Origin: Vicia villosa
Taxonomy: Eukaryota; Streptophyta; Magnoliopsida; Fabales; Fabaceae
Assembly: GCF_029867415.1 (NCBI RefSeq)
Contig: NW_026705293.1
Span: forward strand, 372,001-436,000
Direction of reading: 5' to 3'
DNA length: 64,000 bases
A model generated the notes under the pieces. It did no database searches and had not been told where the DNA came from. It was given only the letters and a program-made list of their open reading frames with translations. This document shows, piece after piece, positions 1-10,509 of the stretch; positions within the stretch are counted from its first letter, which is position 1, and each line of letters begins with the position of its first letter. A program made the position numbers and the translations under genes.

Positions 1-1
1 T

Positions 2-2068
2 ACAGTTGACTGGGCTCTTGTTGAAAAACAAATCTCTACAGCTGTTGGAACTGATTCTCATTTTACGGGCAACTTAAAGCCTTCTTATAAAGTATGGGCT
101 GAGATTATTCTGGGTTCTCTTCACCATAGAAAAAAGATGCGCTGCTCCTCCTACATCAGTCCGACTCACAAGTATACTCTTTTCTGCATTGGCAAAAAGA
201 TAGAGATCAACATCTCTCATATTCTATTTGAGAATCTGAAAACCTCTATCTTTGATTCAAGAGAAGATGAAAGAGTGAAGTACCCTCATATTCCAAGAAC
301 AACCATTACTTTCGGAAGAATGATTTCAGACATTCTGATTGAAAGCAAAGTAGTGGACTCCATCAGAAATTGTAATGCCTCGCATTTTCTTGGAGTAACT
401 CAAGGTCCCATCTTCAATGGTGTTGATCTGTTCGGACTGGAAGTCATTAAGAATGTACCTGTTATGTGCACAAGCTTTCCTGACATTCTGTCAAGAAGAA
501 TTGCTGTTGAAGGATTCATATCTTTGTATCATAAAGAACTTGATCAAGTTGTCAAGTTTTACTTGGAAGATTGTGTGAGGAAGCAATCAGACGTTGATCC
601 TGCTTGGATCCGTGGCAGAGTACTTCCATCCAAAGATGATATTCTGAAGAAGGATAAAAAGGAAAGTCAGGCAAGGCTAAAAAGAAAGGCACAAGAAGAT
701 GAGGCTGAGAGAGCCAAGAAGTTGAGGGTCACCTATGATCCTGACAAGGTGGACTCTAAAGAACGAAGAGATAAAAGGATCAGAGATTCCTTTCGCAGAA
801 CCAGATCTTCTTCTTCTTCTGTACAAATTCCCAAAAATGTCTTTACTCCACCTCCTTCTGTCCCTAAACCTTCTCTCCAATCACCTCCTTCTGAACCAAA
901 AGTAAACTTCACTTTACTAAATTCTTCTTCATCATCCTTCTCCTCTCCCATTCTAAACCCCACACCTTTAAGTATTCTTCCACCAACTCCTTATGATAAA
1001 TCCCCCTCACCAATTCCCTTTACAAATACTCCACCCTCTCCTCAATCCATCCCATCTGATACTCCAACCTCATCAATCATTCTCTCAGATATCCCCTCTT
1101 CATCAACCACCGCACCTCCACCTTCTATATCCCATCCATTACCTACCAGAAAATCCCAACCCTACTGTCTTCTCTACCCTGACTACAAATTCACCTTCAA
1201 TCCGCCTGAACCTGAACCTTCTACATACCTGGAACTCTTCAGACATGAGGTGATTAGCAGTCTAGACCTTCTGAAGGATGCATTCCTAAATGGTCTGGAT
1301 GATGTTTCTACAAGAAATCTCTGGAGAAGATTTCGCAAGGATTTTCAAGTAGAAGCAATGGGAGTACAGAAAAGACTAGTGGCTGCTGCCCCTGGTTACC
1401 CTGGTTACCTTCTGGAGGGAGATAATGGTATATACTACCATCCTCTCAGAAATTGTGTTGCTGCTGAGGAGAAGCCCTTTGTGGATGAGATGGAACAATT
1501 AAGGCTGGCTGCTGAAATGGAAGCAAATCCATGCAGGGATATTGTTATCTTTATTCCTAAGTACCCTGTTCTGCTTGGAGACTTCAAGACTCTCTTTGAC
1601 TATCTGCGTGAAAACCCTTCTAAGAAAGACCCAAACTTGGTCATTCCAGAAGTTGTTGACCCACCAGAAGTTGAAGGTCCTTCTGCTCCAAGGAATCTAG
1701 CTGCCATTCTTCAGGCACTAGAGAATGGAGACTCTGAAATTCCTGCTGCAGAATATGGAGATGCTTCTATGCAAGAAGCAGATGCTGAAGATCATGTTGC
1801 TGAATCAGACCCTGTTGAGGAAATTCCTGCAAATGATCTATCCATGGAAGCTGCAGATCAAGTTGCTATTCCTGTGGTTGAAAGCGTTGAAGCTTCTTCT
1901 GATGAACCTTCTCGTCTTGCAAGGACTCTGGAAGAAATTCAGAGGAGACAGGATGAGCAAAGCTCACTCAATGAGAAGTATGATGCTTTCATTGAGAGGC
2001 AAGAAGGACACAACAACGATGTTAAAAAGATGCTGGCCAAGATCTTGTCAAGACTAGGGCCATCTTAG
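2..2068 (+). CDS. SIRE-type envelope-like protein (5' end outside window)
   Basis: The reading frame is open from base 2 with no stop before the first internal ATG at 137, so the true start lies left of the window and at least 688 residues are present. The N-terminal ~170 residues look globular. A lysine/arginine-rich stretch follows (about residues 205-280 counted from base 2), then a long Pro/Ser-rich linker (about 280-410), a second globular part, an acidic region, and a C-terminus with coiled-coil character. This layout, placed just before a polypurine tract and LTR, matches the envelope-like ORF downstream of pol in SIRE/Maximus Ty1-copia elements of legumes. The function of these proteins is unproven. 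No clear transmembrane segment was seen. Family assignment is by layout and position, not by alignment. Confidence 0.68.
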   Translation, partial: TVDWALVEKQISTAVGTDSHFTGNLKPSYKVWAEIILGSLHHRKKMRCSSYISPTHKYTLFCIGKKIEINISHILFENLKTSIFDSREDERVKYPHIPRTTITFGRMISDILIESKVVDSIRNCNASHFLGVTQGPIFNGVDLFGLEVIKNVPVMCTSFPDILSRRIAVEGFISLYHKELDQVVKFYLEDCVRKQSDVDPAWIRGRVLPSKDDILKKDKKESQARLKRKAQEDEAERAKKLRVTYDPDKVDSKERRDKRIRDSFRRTRSSSSSVQIPKNVFTPPPSVPKPSLQSPPSEPKVNFTLLNSSSSSFSSPILNPTPLSILPPTPYDKSPSPIPFTNTPPSPQSIPSDTPTSSIILSDIPSSSTTAPPPSISHPLPTRKSQPYCLLYPDYKFTFNPPEPEPSTYLELFRHEVISSLDLLKDAFLNGLDDVSTRNLWRRFRKDFQVEAMGVQKRLVAAAPGYPGYLLEGDNGIYYHPLRNCVAAEEKPFVDEMEQLRLAAEMEANPCRDIVIFIPKYPVLLGDFKTLFDYLRENPSKKDPNLVIPEVVDPPEVEGPSAPRNLAAILQALENGDSEIPAAEYGDASMQEADAEDHVAESDPVEEIPANDLSMEAADQVAIPVVESVEASSDEPSRLARTLEEIQRRQDEQSSLNEKYDAFIERQEGHNNDVKKMLAKILSRLGPS

Positions 2069-2810
2069 ATTGAGTCTATGTTGTTTCTTTCTTTTCTTTG
2101 CATCTGTTTTGTTTCTATGCATCTGATCTTTTCATTTTGTACTTCTGTACCCAATGGTTGAACCTTAATGACATCATCTTCTTCCTCCATGTGTTATGTT
2201 TTATTCATCTGAATCTTTTCTATTTTTTGATGATATGACAAAAAGGGGGAGAAGATAAATGATAAATGATTTGATTAAATCTATCAGTTGCTGGGTAAAG
2301 AGGCTCCCACACATTCACTAACAAGAACTGCAAGTTCTATATGGTTTAAGTGTTTTGCAGGTACAGAAAGTGAAGTGAATCTTCAGAAGCAAAACCATAA
2401 GAAGCGGTATTCTGTAAAAGGAATGAGCTCTTGGAAACTGAAGCAAGCTGAGTGCTGTCAAGCTTCAGAGATCAGAAGCAAGAAAGAAGAATGAATCAGA
2501 AGCACTGATAATAGAATTTGAATATCATTGTCTATCCTGTTCTGACAAAATTCTATTTGCTCTGATACATATAATGTTATGGCTCTGATACATTATTTGC
2601 TCTGATACATTATTTCAGCCTATATGGCTCTGATACATATAATGTGTTCAAACATACATTTTATGTTCTAACTCGTTCATGCTGACTTTTGTCGTTTAGT
2701 TTTTTTGTTCTGTAACATTTCAGGATGTAGAGATGCTCTGATGATGCTCTGGTACATTCAACAATGTTCTGATACAAATCTAGCATGAAGTGTTGATTGG
2801 TAGACATTCA
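2069..2810 (+). repeat. Region after envelope-like ORF with CTCTGATACAT repeats and PPT-like motif
   Basis: No credible ORF is present. A PPT-like A5G5 motif lies at 2240-2251, well before the LTR. Between about 2550 and 2775 the word CTCTGATACAT recurs at irregular spacing. These untranslated repeats belong to the retrotransposon. Confidence 0.55.
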
Positions 2811-3070
2811 AAGTTCTGAAGCTATCCGAGGGAAGCAGAAATCAGAAGATGTGAATGTTCTAAAAGATCCAGAAAATTCAAGTTCTGAAGCTGTCCTGAA
2901 TGGAAGCAGAAGTCAGAAGCTGTGAATGTTCTGAAGATCAAAGAAATTCAAGTTCTGAAGCTGTCCACGATGGAAGCAGGAATCAGAAGCTGTGAGTGTT
3001 CTAAGGATCTAAAGAAATTCAAGTTCTGAAGCTATCCAATGGAAGCAGAAGTCAGAAGCTATGAATTCTC
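2811..3070 (+). repeat. Tandem repeat of about 70 bp, 3-4 units
   Basis: Units begin with AAGTTCTGAAGCTRTCC, continue with GGAAGCAGAARTCAGAAG and end in TGTGAATGTTCT-like text. Four imperfect copies lie head to tail between the envelope-like ORF and the 3' LTR. The AGAAG words reappear inside the LTR at 3460-3720. Confidence 0.75.
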
Positions 3071-3139
3071 TGAAGGCAGAAGCTTATATGATCGTCTCTA
3101 CCGAAATAATCAGGGAAGTCTTTTATCAAAGTTCTTCGA

Positions 3140-3313
3140 GTATTTATTTCAGGGGGAGATTATTTATCTCAGGGGGAGATTGTTAATCTCAGGGGGAGAC
3201 ATATTCATATGCTTATGCTATAGCTGTGTAATTTGTCTTTTGCCGTCTACTCTTTCTGATCGCAAATTCATATCATTTATATATGTTTTTGTCATCATCA
3301 AAAAGGGGGAGAT
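3140..3313 (+). other. Polypurine tract and upstream PPT-like duplicates
   Basis: CAGGGGGAGA occurs three times between about 3150 and 3200. The tract AAAAAGGGGGAGA then ends one base before the LTR start at 3314 and is the likely plus-strand primer site. The extra copies resemble failed or alternative PPTs. Confidence 0.72.
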
Positions 3314-4523
3314 TGTTAGAACAAGATTTGTTCTTATCAATTATCTTAGTTTTGATGATAACAATAATATGAATTTTGCTTAAGATAATATGGTACTCTA
3401 ATCCAATGCAATTTCCCTTTCAGGAAATATATATAAAGAGTACGCATAATTCAGCGCTCAGAAGTTGTGTCTCAAATGGTTCAGCATGCAACATCAGAAC
3501 ATGGTCTGGCAAGACATCAGAAGATGGTCGAAGCAGAATCAGAACATGGGTCTATGGAAGCATCAGAAGAACATGAGATCAGAAGCACTGAAGATCAGAA
3601 GATGGTATCACGCAACAGAAGCACTTCAAGATCAGAAGATCAGAAGATGCTATGCACCAAGCTGTTTTGACTCTGATGATATTCAAACGTCGTATTCATA
3701 AACATCAGATCAGAAGGAAGTACAGGTGGCAGACTACGCTGACTGACAAAAGGAACGTTAAAGCTACTAAAGGCAACGTCAGTAGACACAGCGTGAACAA
3801 GGCTCGAGGTAGTTGACAAAAGCGTATAACATTAAATGCAATGCTGTACGGAACACGCAAAGCATTAAATGCACTCAACGGTCATCTTCTCAACGCCTAT
3901 AAATATGAAGTTCTGATGAGAAGCAAGGTTAACGATTCTGCACCAAAACAACTTATATCAAACTTGCTGAAACGCTGTTCAAATCTAAACTCAGAATCTT
4001 CATCTTCATCAAAGCTCACTACATTGCTGTTGTAATATATTAGTGAGATTAAGCTTAAACGTTAAGAGAAATATCACAGTTTGTGATTATCGCTTTTAAG
4101 AAGCACTTGTAAACTCTTGAATAGATTACATTAAGTTGTAAGGAACTAGAGTGATCGTGTGATCAGTATACTCTAGGAAGTCTTAGCAGTTGGCTGAGCA
4201 GTTTGTAACTAGAGTGATCAGGTTGATCAGTAGACTCTAGAAAAGTCTTAGAAGTTGTCTAAGCAGTGTTCCTGGAGTGATCAAGTTGTGATCTGTAGAC
4301 TCTGGAAGACTTAGTCGTGGACTAAGTGGAAAACCATTGTAATCCGTGCGATTAGTGGATTAAATCCTCAGGTTGAGGTAAATCATCTCTGCGGGGGTGG
4401 ACTGGAGTAGCTTCGTTAACAGCGAACCAGGATAAAAATAATTGTGCAATTTATTTTTATCGTCCAAGATTTAAAGTCACACTTATTCAATCCCCCCCTT
4501 TCTAAGTGTTTTTCTATCCTTCA
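3314..4523 (+). repeat. 3' LTR of the SIRE-like element (1210 bp)
   Basis: The LTR starts TGTTAGAACAAG directly after the polypurine tract and ends TATCCTTCA. It contains AGAAG-rich repeats (3460-3720), a TATA-like box near 3898, and three imperfect units of about 63 bp starting near 4144, 4207 and 4271 that share AGAGTGATC and GACTCTAG words. Confidence 0.78.
3897..3907 (+). promoter_or_regulatory. Candidate TATA box in SIRE-like LTR
   Basis: CTATAAATATG lies about 585 bp into the LTR, where U3 should give way to R. It is the best plant-type TATA match in the LTR. No transcription start is known, so this is inference. Confidence 0.45.
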
Positions 4524-5287
4524 ATACTAAGACCTTTATTTATACTAATTCAACCCTAACGGTCCTACTCTAACGAAATGCCATGTTGCTTCTCATGCAT
4601 ACGCTTCGAATCCCTGGGGCGCAATCTGTCCTTGTTCGGTTATACAAAATGTTTCGAAATTCAAATCCTCCCGCCTAAATTCTCTTTCAATACGTGGCAA
4701 CGTGATCCTTGACGAGGACGCCACTAAATACGCTAAGCTTTAGTACTCTTCGTATTTTGAGAAACACTCAAGTCTCAAAGACAATCTATCTCGATATCAT
4801 CTTTACTTCAACTTAAATAACATCCCCGAACATGGCCATCAGAAGCCATTTATTCTCGGGAATGGCCATCAGAAGCCATTCTTCTTCGAACTCTAACTCT
4901 TCAAAGAACATTTTCTTCAATCGAAACCTCCAACCAACAAATTGCCCCCAATAAATGTATGTTTCGAAAAACAAGAGAAATAGGCGTTTCTTGTCATGAT
5001 GAGATTTCGTTTTACTCGTATTTTAGAGTTCCAAGACACCTGACAAAGATCATAATTATTTATGACTTATCTTTTAAAACGTCTTGTCATTTTCAAAAAT
5101 GTCTCTTCAAAACGTGCATTCCCATGTTTTGTCATTACTTGTGATCATTGCTGCTAGATACTAGGAGAAAGGCTAACAACTGTTCGACCGCCGTTAGATT
5201 AAATCATCTCTTGCCGCGTGTCCTTTTGACCTTTATTCAAAATATTTGAAAAGGTTCTTACTAAACCTTTGAATACTTAAACCTTTA
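4524..5287. repeat. Repeat R, copy 0
   Basis: This stretch is almost identical to 61242-61764 and very similar to 30675-31443. All copies carry the duplicated ATGGCCATCAGAAGCCATT motif and TTGCCCCCAATAAATG. Homology with the 31 kb copy ends together at about AAACCTTTA (5287 and 31443). Its left edge is cut by the SIRE-like insertion. It could be part of a gypsy LTR or leader; no coding content is supported. Confidence 0.8.
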
Positions 5288-5393
5288 AGTGATATCAGTG
5301 ATTCCTCCAATCAAATCTAAGAAAAAAATGGATTGGTTAAAGTGTTTTGACAAAAATAAATTATAACACATGAAATTAGGGTGTAGGACTTAC

Positions 5394-5892
5394 CAACCAA
5401 AACATTTGATTGAAACCTTCCTTCAACTATGGAATTCAAACCAATTATGTTAAGGTAGTTATGAGGGATGTCAGGAAATTCTGCTTTCTTAACAGAAGTT
5501 GACCCACAAAAAACCAATTTGAATGTATGATTTGTCGACTTAAAAGCAAAATCATTCTTCCTAACTTTAAAATTTTGCATGATATAAGAGTTTCCTGTTT
5601 CAATTTCAGATTTGAATTTTGAAAGCAAATAAGCAGAGACAACAGCCTGAATCATATCACGCTGCAAGAAATAAACATTTCATCATCAGTGGTTAATCAA
5701 CACAAAACATATTATAGGTAATCAGTGGGGATCCATATCTTGCTACAGTACCTTAGAATCAACCAAAACCATCTCCATGTGTTCTTTGTTTGAAGAACTT
5801 GTGACAGTCCATAGATGTTTACATCTAACAGCGATCTTCCACAAATCTTTTGAATCATTTATCTCTTTCTATGGCTCAATTAGGCGAGACAT
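5394..5892 (-). pseudogene. RPA70-like (DUF223/OB-fold) gene fragment
   Basis: Two exons are readable on the minus strand. Exon 1 (5892-5752) encodes an N-terminus with KDLWKIAVRCKHLWTV. Its GT donor at 5751-5750 is followed by a ~90-bp intron ending in AG at 5662, and exon 2 (5661-5394) resumes in phase with RDMIQAVVSAYL and ends at a GTAAGT donor. The residues match the first OB-fold (DUF223) of plant replication protein A 70-kDa-like proteins, which bind single-stranded DNA and are common passengers or components of plant Helitrons. Codon 8 is an in-frame TAG (5871-5869). The exons expected after 5394 are missing because the sequence runs into repeat R at 5287. It is therefore a truncated pseudogene. 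Confidence 0.68.
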
Positions 5893-5995
5893 GATTCACA
5901 TACAAACACTGCAAGAAGAGTAGAGATATCAGTTAATTATCGAAGATGAATCAAATGGAGATGAATATAAACAGTGTTTAACAGAAGTTAGGGAC

Positions 5996-6109
5996 GGAGG
6001 TGATGGAGACGAAGGTAGTGTCTTGAGATGAAGGAGGAGTGAAAATCGCGGCGGAGGTGATGGAGATGAAGGATTTGTCTTGAGATGGAAGAGGAGCGAA
6101 AATTGCAGG
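5996..6109. repeat. Two-copy 57-bp minisatellite
   Basis: GGAGGTGATGGAGA starts at 5996 and again at 6053, each followed by a similar CTTGAGATG...GAGGAG body. It lies upstream of the RPA-like fragment. The period is divisible by three, but no gene is supported. Confidence 0.6.
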
Positions 6110-8238
6110 GTATTGAGATGCAACAGAATTGACATGGTTATGCATTTGTTCATGTTTTATGCAGCCTATGGAACACAAAAGGTTTATTGAACAATGAAAG
6201 GTTACAGTAATTGAAGTAATGGAGTTCTGTGTTTTCCAAGCCAGATATTGTGGCCTTTTTTCTTTCATTCACGTGGCCAGGGATTTAATGGGTAGGGGAG
6301 TAATTAAGGGTTGGCTTAGATATTTAAACCCGATTATATTCTCAATGCAGCTTTTGACATTATTTCACCTGTAATATAAAATAATATTATATAAAATAGA
6401 TTTAAAAAATGAAAAACCAAATAAATAAAAATGAAATCAACCAATCAAAAAGTGACACAATAGATAGCATTTAATGTCAAATGAATATGGTGACTTTATT
6501 TTTCAGAAGGACAAATTTACCCTGAAATTTAAACGGTTTTAGTTATTTAATCAGAGGGTTTAAAGTATAATTATCATGTACTTTACTTTTTCTATATAAT
6601 AGATAATAGATAGATAATAGATAGATATGAAAAAATAGCAGACATCTTAAATCATTGTAACACGTTTTATTTTTTCCAATACATGGTAAACCCTAATACA
6701 TTTCTATTTAATGATCGTATATTTTCAATGAATCAATTACCTCAATGCTATTTGTCTTTGTCTCTTCCAATGCATTGAAAATAAGTAACATTGATTATAT
6801 TTTTCCATTTGTTTCTTTACCGTTCCATAACCCTAAATATATGTATCACTTCTCCATTCCCTCTTCATTCCCGTTTTTCTTCTATCAATTTTTTTAATCT
6901 CTCTTTCAATCCGAATGTATATTTCAGATCTAAAGGTAAGCTTTTGTTTTAGTGTGGGAATCGATTCGTTTAAATCTTCTAATAATCTATTACCTCTTCA
7001 TTGCCATTTTTCAATTGTCGGTTTCTGAATATGTCTTATAATTGTCCGGGATTTTCATATCACAGTGTAATCTTTTGTTTTACTCTTCCTAGGATCGATT
7101 CCTTTACAATTATGGTATTGTTTATTTTATTAAACTTATTTTCTATTCGTTTATGCATTAAATGAATTTAGATCCAACTTTCCTATTTTTTTTACAAATT
7201 TTCAACTACCTTCCTTTTTGATTTTCGAATCAATGTATTTCGATTTGTTATATGCTACTAATAATCGATTGGGTTATGTTATATAATTATTGAATTCATA
7301 TCGTTTATAAGAATTTTTTTCAAAAATATACAAATATGACAAAAACAATGTGAAATAGTAATTTATAAACCACAAATATTCTGTCATTGATTATGAAAAT
7401 TAGTAAATTACTATGCATTGGCGAAGATAATAACTTTTTGGAGTGATTGCTTCAAACTGTTTTTGTCAATTGCAGTGAGACTTAGACTAAAGATTATAGA
7501 TGTGGGCAAAAGGAAAATTAAGACCGGGAGCAAGAATTAATCAAGTTGGAGGATTTGAGAAAGTGTTTATGAAAGTTTAGTATATCAACTGTTAACTAAA
7601 TATTGATCAATATTGATATACTATTTCAATATTAGGGGTAATGTTATTCACCTGACATCTCATTGTATTTATGTCTTTTGTAGAATCTATTTAAAATAGT
7701 CCACGGAAAGTTGGTCATTGACAACATGACATTATTACAACTTCATTATTTTGTTCTCTGGAAAAATTACATGTTATTCTCATATTTGCAGTTATAATTA
7801 GTAGTTGTCTAGAGTATTTTGTAAAATCTGTGATAAATTTATTTATCAATGTTGACATTATAATTTGGCATAATTCGTGTTATAGATGATACTTTTTATT
7901 ATAATTATAAATTTAATAGTTTTTTCATTTCATTGTGATATTTTATTTAATAGAATCTTATTAACAAAGAAAATATTCATTGATTTCCTTTAAATATGTG
8001 CCTATGAATGAGATAAATGAAATGTTATACAACAAACAAATAAATGTGCCAAAAATTCTTATATAGACTTAATTTTATTTATAGACTCACCATTTTTTAT
8101 AAGAAGTCAGAACTTATTTTATATTTATTTTTTTGTTTATAATGAAATTATGCATTTATAGCATCATTGTCTAAAATTTATTTCCTAAATTAATGTTGAC
8201 TGCATGAAGTAGCGTGTAGCCGTATTTTTATTTTGAAA
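6110..8238. other. AT-rich sequence without recognisable gene
   Basis: No long ORF, repeat unit or RNA gene was seen. Short ATAGATAGATA repeats occur near 6600. GT/AG-like words near 6935 and 7475 are not backed by any coding sequence. Confidence 0.6.
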
Positions 8239-10165
8239 TTTTTTTTTTTTTAATCAAGAATTCATTAATAGAACCAAAAGTTCTAAAGCACACGATTGCA
8301 AAAGGCGAGATATGAAACAAAAACCCCGGAGAAAATTACACTCCAAATACTACCTATGAAAAATACAATAAAGGATTATTGACAAACTCATAGAAATTGT
8401 AATTGGTATGTGTAATTTTCCTAATAAAGGACCATCTCCAAATAAGTTCTTTGATGCTCCAAATAATGTCGGTAACATTCCACGAATCGTTCCGAAAGAT
8501 AATGCCGTTTCTCACCTTCCATAAGGACCAACAAATAGCTAACCAAAAAATCCCTTCCCTATTGGATTTCAGTTTCCTATTTTTACAAAAAGAGTGCCAA
8601 TCAAAATAACAACTCCAAACGTCCACGAAAACATACTCGGTAAAACCAATCCACCTAGCCATGGCTTCCCAAACCAAGCAAGAAACACGACACTTAAAGA
8701 TAATATGAGACAAGGATTCCCTCTCCATTTCACAAAGACCACAAACATTAAGAGATGAGATAGTAATTCCTCTACTAAGGAGTAATTCCCTAGTTGGTAA
8801 TTTATCAAGCAAACACCTCCAGCCAAAAAACTTAATTTTATTAGGCACCAACACTTTCCATAAGAGAGGAAAGACTCTAGCAAGAAAAGAATCCGGACCT
8901 CTCGGTAGATGAAAGAAGTTAAACAAAGCATAACAACTACGTACAGAGTAAGAATTGTCCGATTCCGCTAACCACATAATGTTGTCCCGAATGTTTGGAT
9001 CCGGCTGCACGTGCTGAACCGCTTCTGTCAGCTGCTAGACCATGCTGTCCGCCCCTGTGTTGTTGGCGGCATCCAGCCCAAAACAGTCCCAAGCCCACCC
9101 ATTCGAACTCCACCCTCCCATCCCCGCCACCGCCACAAATTTCAAGTTCGATCTAGCATACGCCTCCGGAAACAACTCCCTCAAGCTCTTCTCCTCCAAC
9201 CACTTTGCATGCCAAAAAGGAATATTAAATCCATCGCCTAAAACGAACTTACAATTTTCCATAAAAAGATCCTCTACATAGGATTTTCCCAAAGATAGAA
9301 TGTCCGCCCACCAAGTGGATTTAGAATCTTTCCCAAATATAGAACTTTCACACGAGGCCACTTTAATGTTGATATCTCCATATTTAGCTTTCAAAACTTT
9401 AAACCAAAGAGCTTCCGAACCCGAAAATATCCGCCATCGCCACTTATTCAAAAGCGCTAAATTGAAATCTTTTATCCTTCGAATGCCAAGACCTCCTTTC
9501 TCAATTGGTAAGCAAATAGCCTTCCAACTAACCCAATGAACTTTCCTCCCCTCCCCCGTGCCTCCCCAAAGAAAATTACTTTCCAACTTTGTTATACACT
9601 TTTGAACTTTCGAAGGAATTTTATAAAAAGAAAGCCAAAAAATGGATAAACTACAAAGAACCGATTTAAGGAGCGTCAACCTACCACCAAAAGAAAGGAA
9701 CCTATTTTTCCAATCCGAGAGCCTCTTTTTAATTTTGTCTAAAATGAAATTCCAAGAAGAAACCCTTCTAGGATTAATACCAATCGGAATACCAAGAAAA
9801 GTAAAGGAATTGTCTTCCCTCCCGCAAGATAAAAAAAATAGAAGCACATTCCATGAAGGGGTCACCTAAGTTCACCCCTATAAGCTTGCTTTTGTGATAA
9901 TTAATTCCGAGGCCCGACACTAGTTCGAAACCTCTAAGAATAGCCTTGATAACCCAAACTTGCTTCCAACTTCCCTCCCCGATCAAAAGAGTATCGTCCA
10001 CAAATTGTAATAATTCCACACTACACTTTCTCCTAACATTGAAACCAACATATTCCCCTAACTCCACCGCCTTCCTAACCATCCCCGACAAACCTTCCGC
10101 AACCATCACAAAGAGGAAAGGAGACAACGGAAATTCATTGCAAATCTGAAAAACGTTTCTGATTC
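8239..10165 (-). mobile_element. 5'-truncated LINE (non-LTR retrotransposon)
   Basis: On the minus strand the element ends in a poly(A) tail, seen as poly(T) at 8239-8251. It carries the C-terminal half of reverse transcriptase followed by a zf-RVT domain. The 5' end stops inside the RT domain near PLSPFLF at about 10130, as expected for 5' truncation during target-primed reverse transcription. The left flank (8212-8238) and right flank (from ~10148) both resemble a downstream segment (10877-11215), which approximates the pre-insertion locus. Confidence 0.85.
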
Positions 10166-10187
10166 TACTTTTTATATTATCTATCAA
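8354..10187 (-). pseudogene. LINE ORF2 remnant: reverse transcriptase C-terminus plus zf-RVT
   Basis: Three reading frames follow in order on the minus strand. 10187-9774 holds PLSPFLF and the catalytic LLQFVDDTLL (FVDD in place of the usual FADD). 9865-9035 continues with FTFLGIPIG and the thumb/connection region including GGRLTLLKSVL and GGLGIRR. 9010-8354 is the zf-RVT domain with WKVLVPNKIKFFGWR and CGLCEMERES...HIIFKC. Frame breaks lie near 9800 and 9010-9035, and the endonuclease and most of RT are missing. The ORF once supplied LINE reverse transcription; this copy cannot be functional. Confidence 0.85.
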
Positions 10188-10263
10188 TACCGATGGTTGT
10201 AAAATAATATAGTCATTATAGTACCTTTTATTTAAGTTTTACACCAGTGAAATATTTGTAATT

Positions 10264-10501
10264 GGGATAGATCAAATGACGCCAAGGTGTCAAAATTTGA
10301 TTTTACACCAAATCTCAACCGTTAAAAAGAATAGATCAAACGGTTATATAAATAACCTATTTTTTAGGCAAAAAAATAGGCTATATATATTTTTTTCATT
10401 ATTTTATTTAATTTAATATAACCGTTGGATCTATTCTTTTAACGCTTGAGAGTTGATGTCAAATTAAATTTTGACACCTTGGTGTCATTTGATCCTATCC
10501 C
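10264..10501. mobile_element. MITE with long terminal inverted repeats and 8-bp target duplication
   Basis: The first ~85 bases (GGGATAGATCAAATGACGCC...) are repeated inverted at the right end (...GGTGTCATTTGATCCTATCCC), with about 90% match by eye and a short AT-rich loop. Both sides carry TTGTAATT (10256-10263 and 10502-10509), an 8-bp direct duplication. The long TIR starting with GGG suggests Mutator; the 8-bp duplication also fits hAT. It is non-coding and 238 bp long. Confidence 0.85.
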
Positions 10502-10509
10502 TTGTAATT

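Larger units (their letters stand above)
1..4523 (+). mobile_element. SIRE-like Ty1/copia retrotransposon, 3' part
   Basis: The order is envelope-like ORF, 1.2-kb repeat-rich untranslated region, polypurine tract and a 1210-bp LTR. Pol and the 5' LTR lie outside the window. The right junction is sharp: the LTR ends in CA at 4523 and is followed by ATACT and sequence that runs uninterrupted through the same spot at about 30680 and 61242. The insertion therefore went into repeat R, and the bases after the LTR should include the 5-bp target duplication. Confidence 0.72.

Noticed and set aside
2811..3070. CRISPR-like array
   Set aside because: Units are head-to-tail imperfect tandem repeats without unique spacers, inside a plant retrotransposon.
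4959..5144. 61-codon ORF conserved in repeat R (also 31115-31300)
   Set aside because: Present only because R is recently duplicated; no start context, domain or codon bias supports it.
6885..7500. Possible plant gene with 5' UTR intron (TAAAGGTAAGC near 6931, TTGCAGTGAG near 7472)
   Set aside because: No coding sequence follows the acceptor-like site, so splice-like words alone are not enough.
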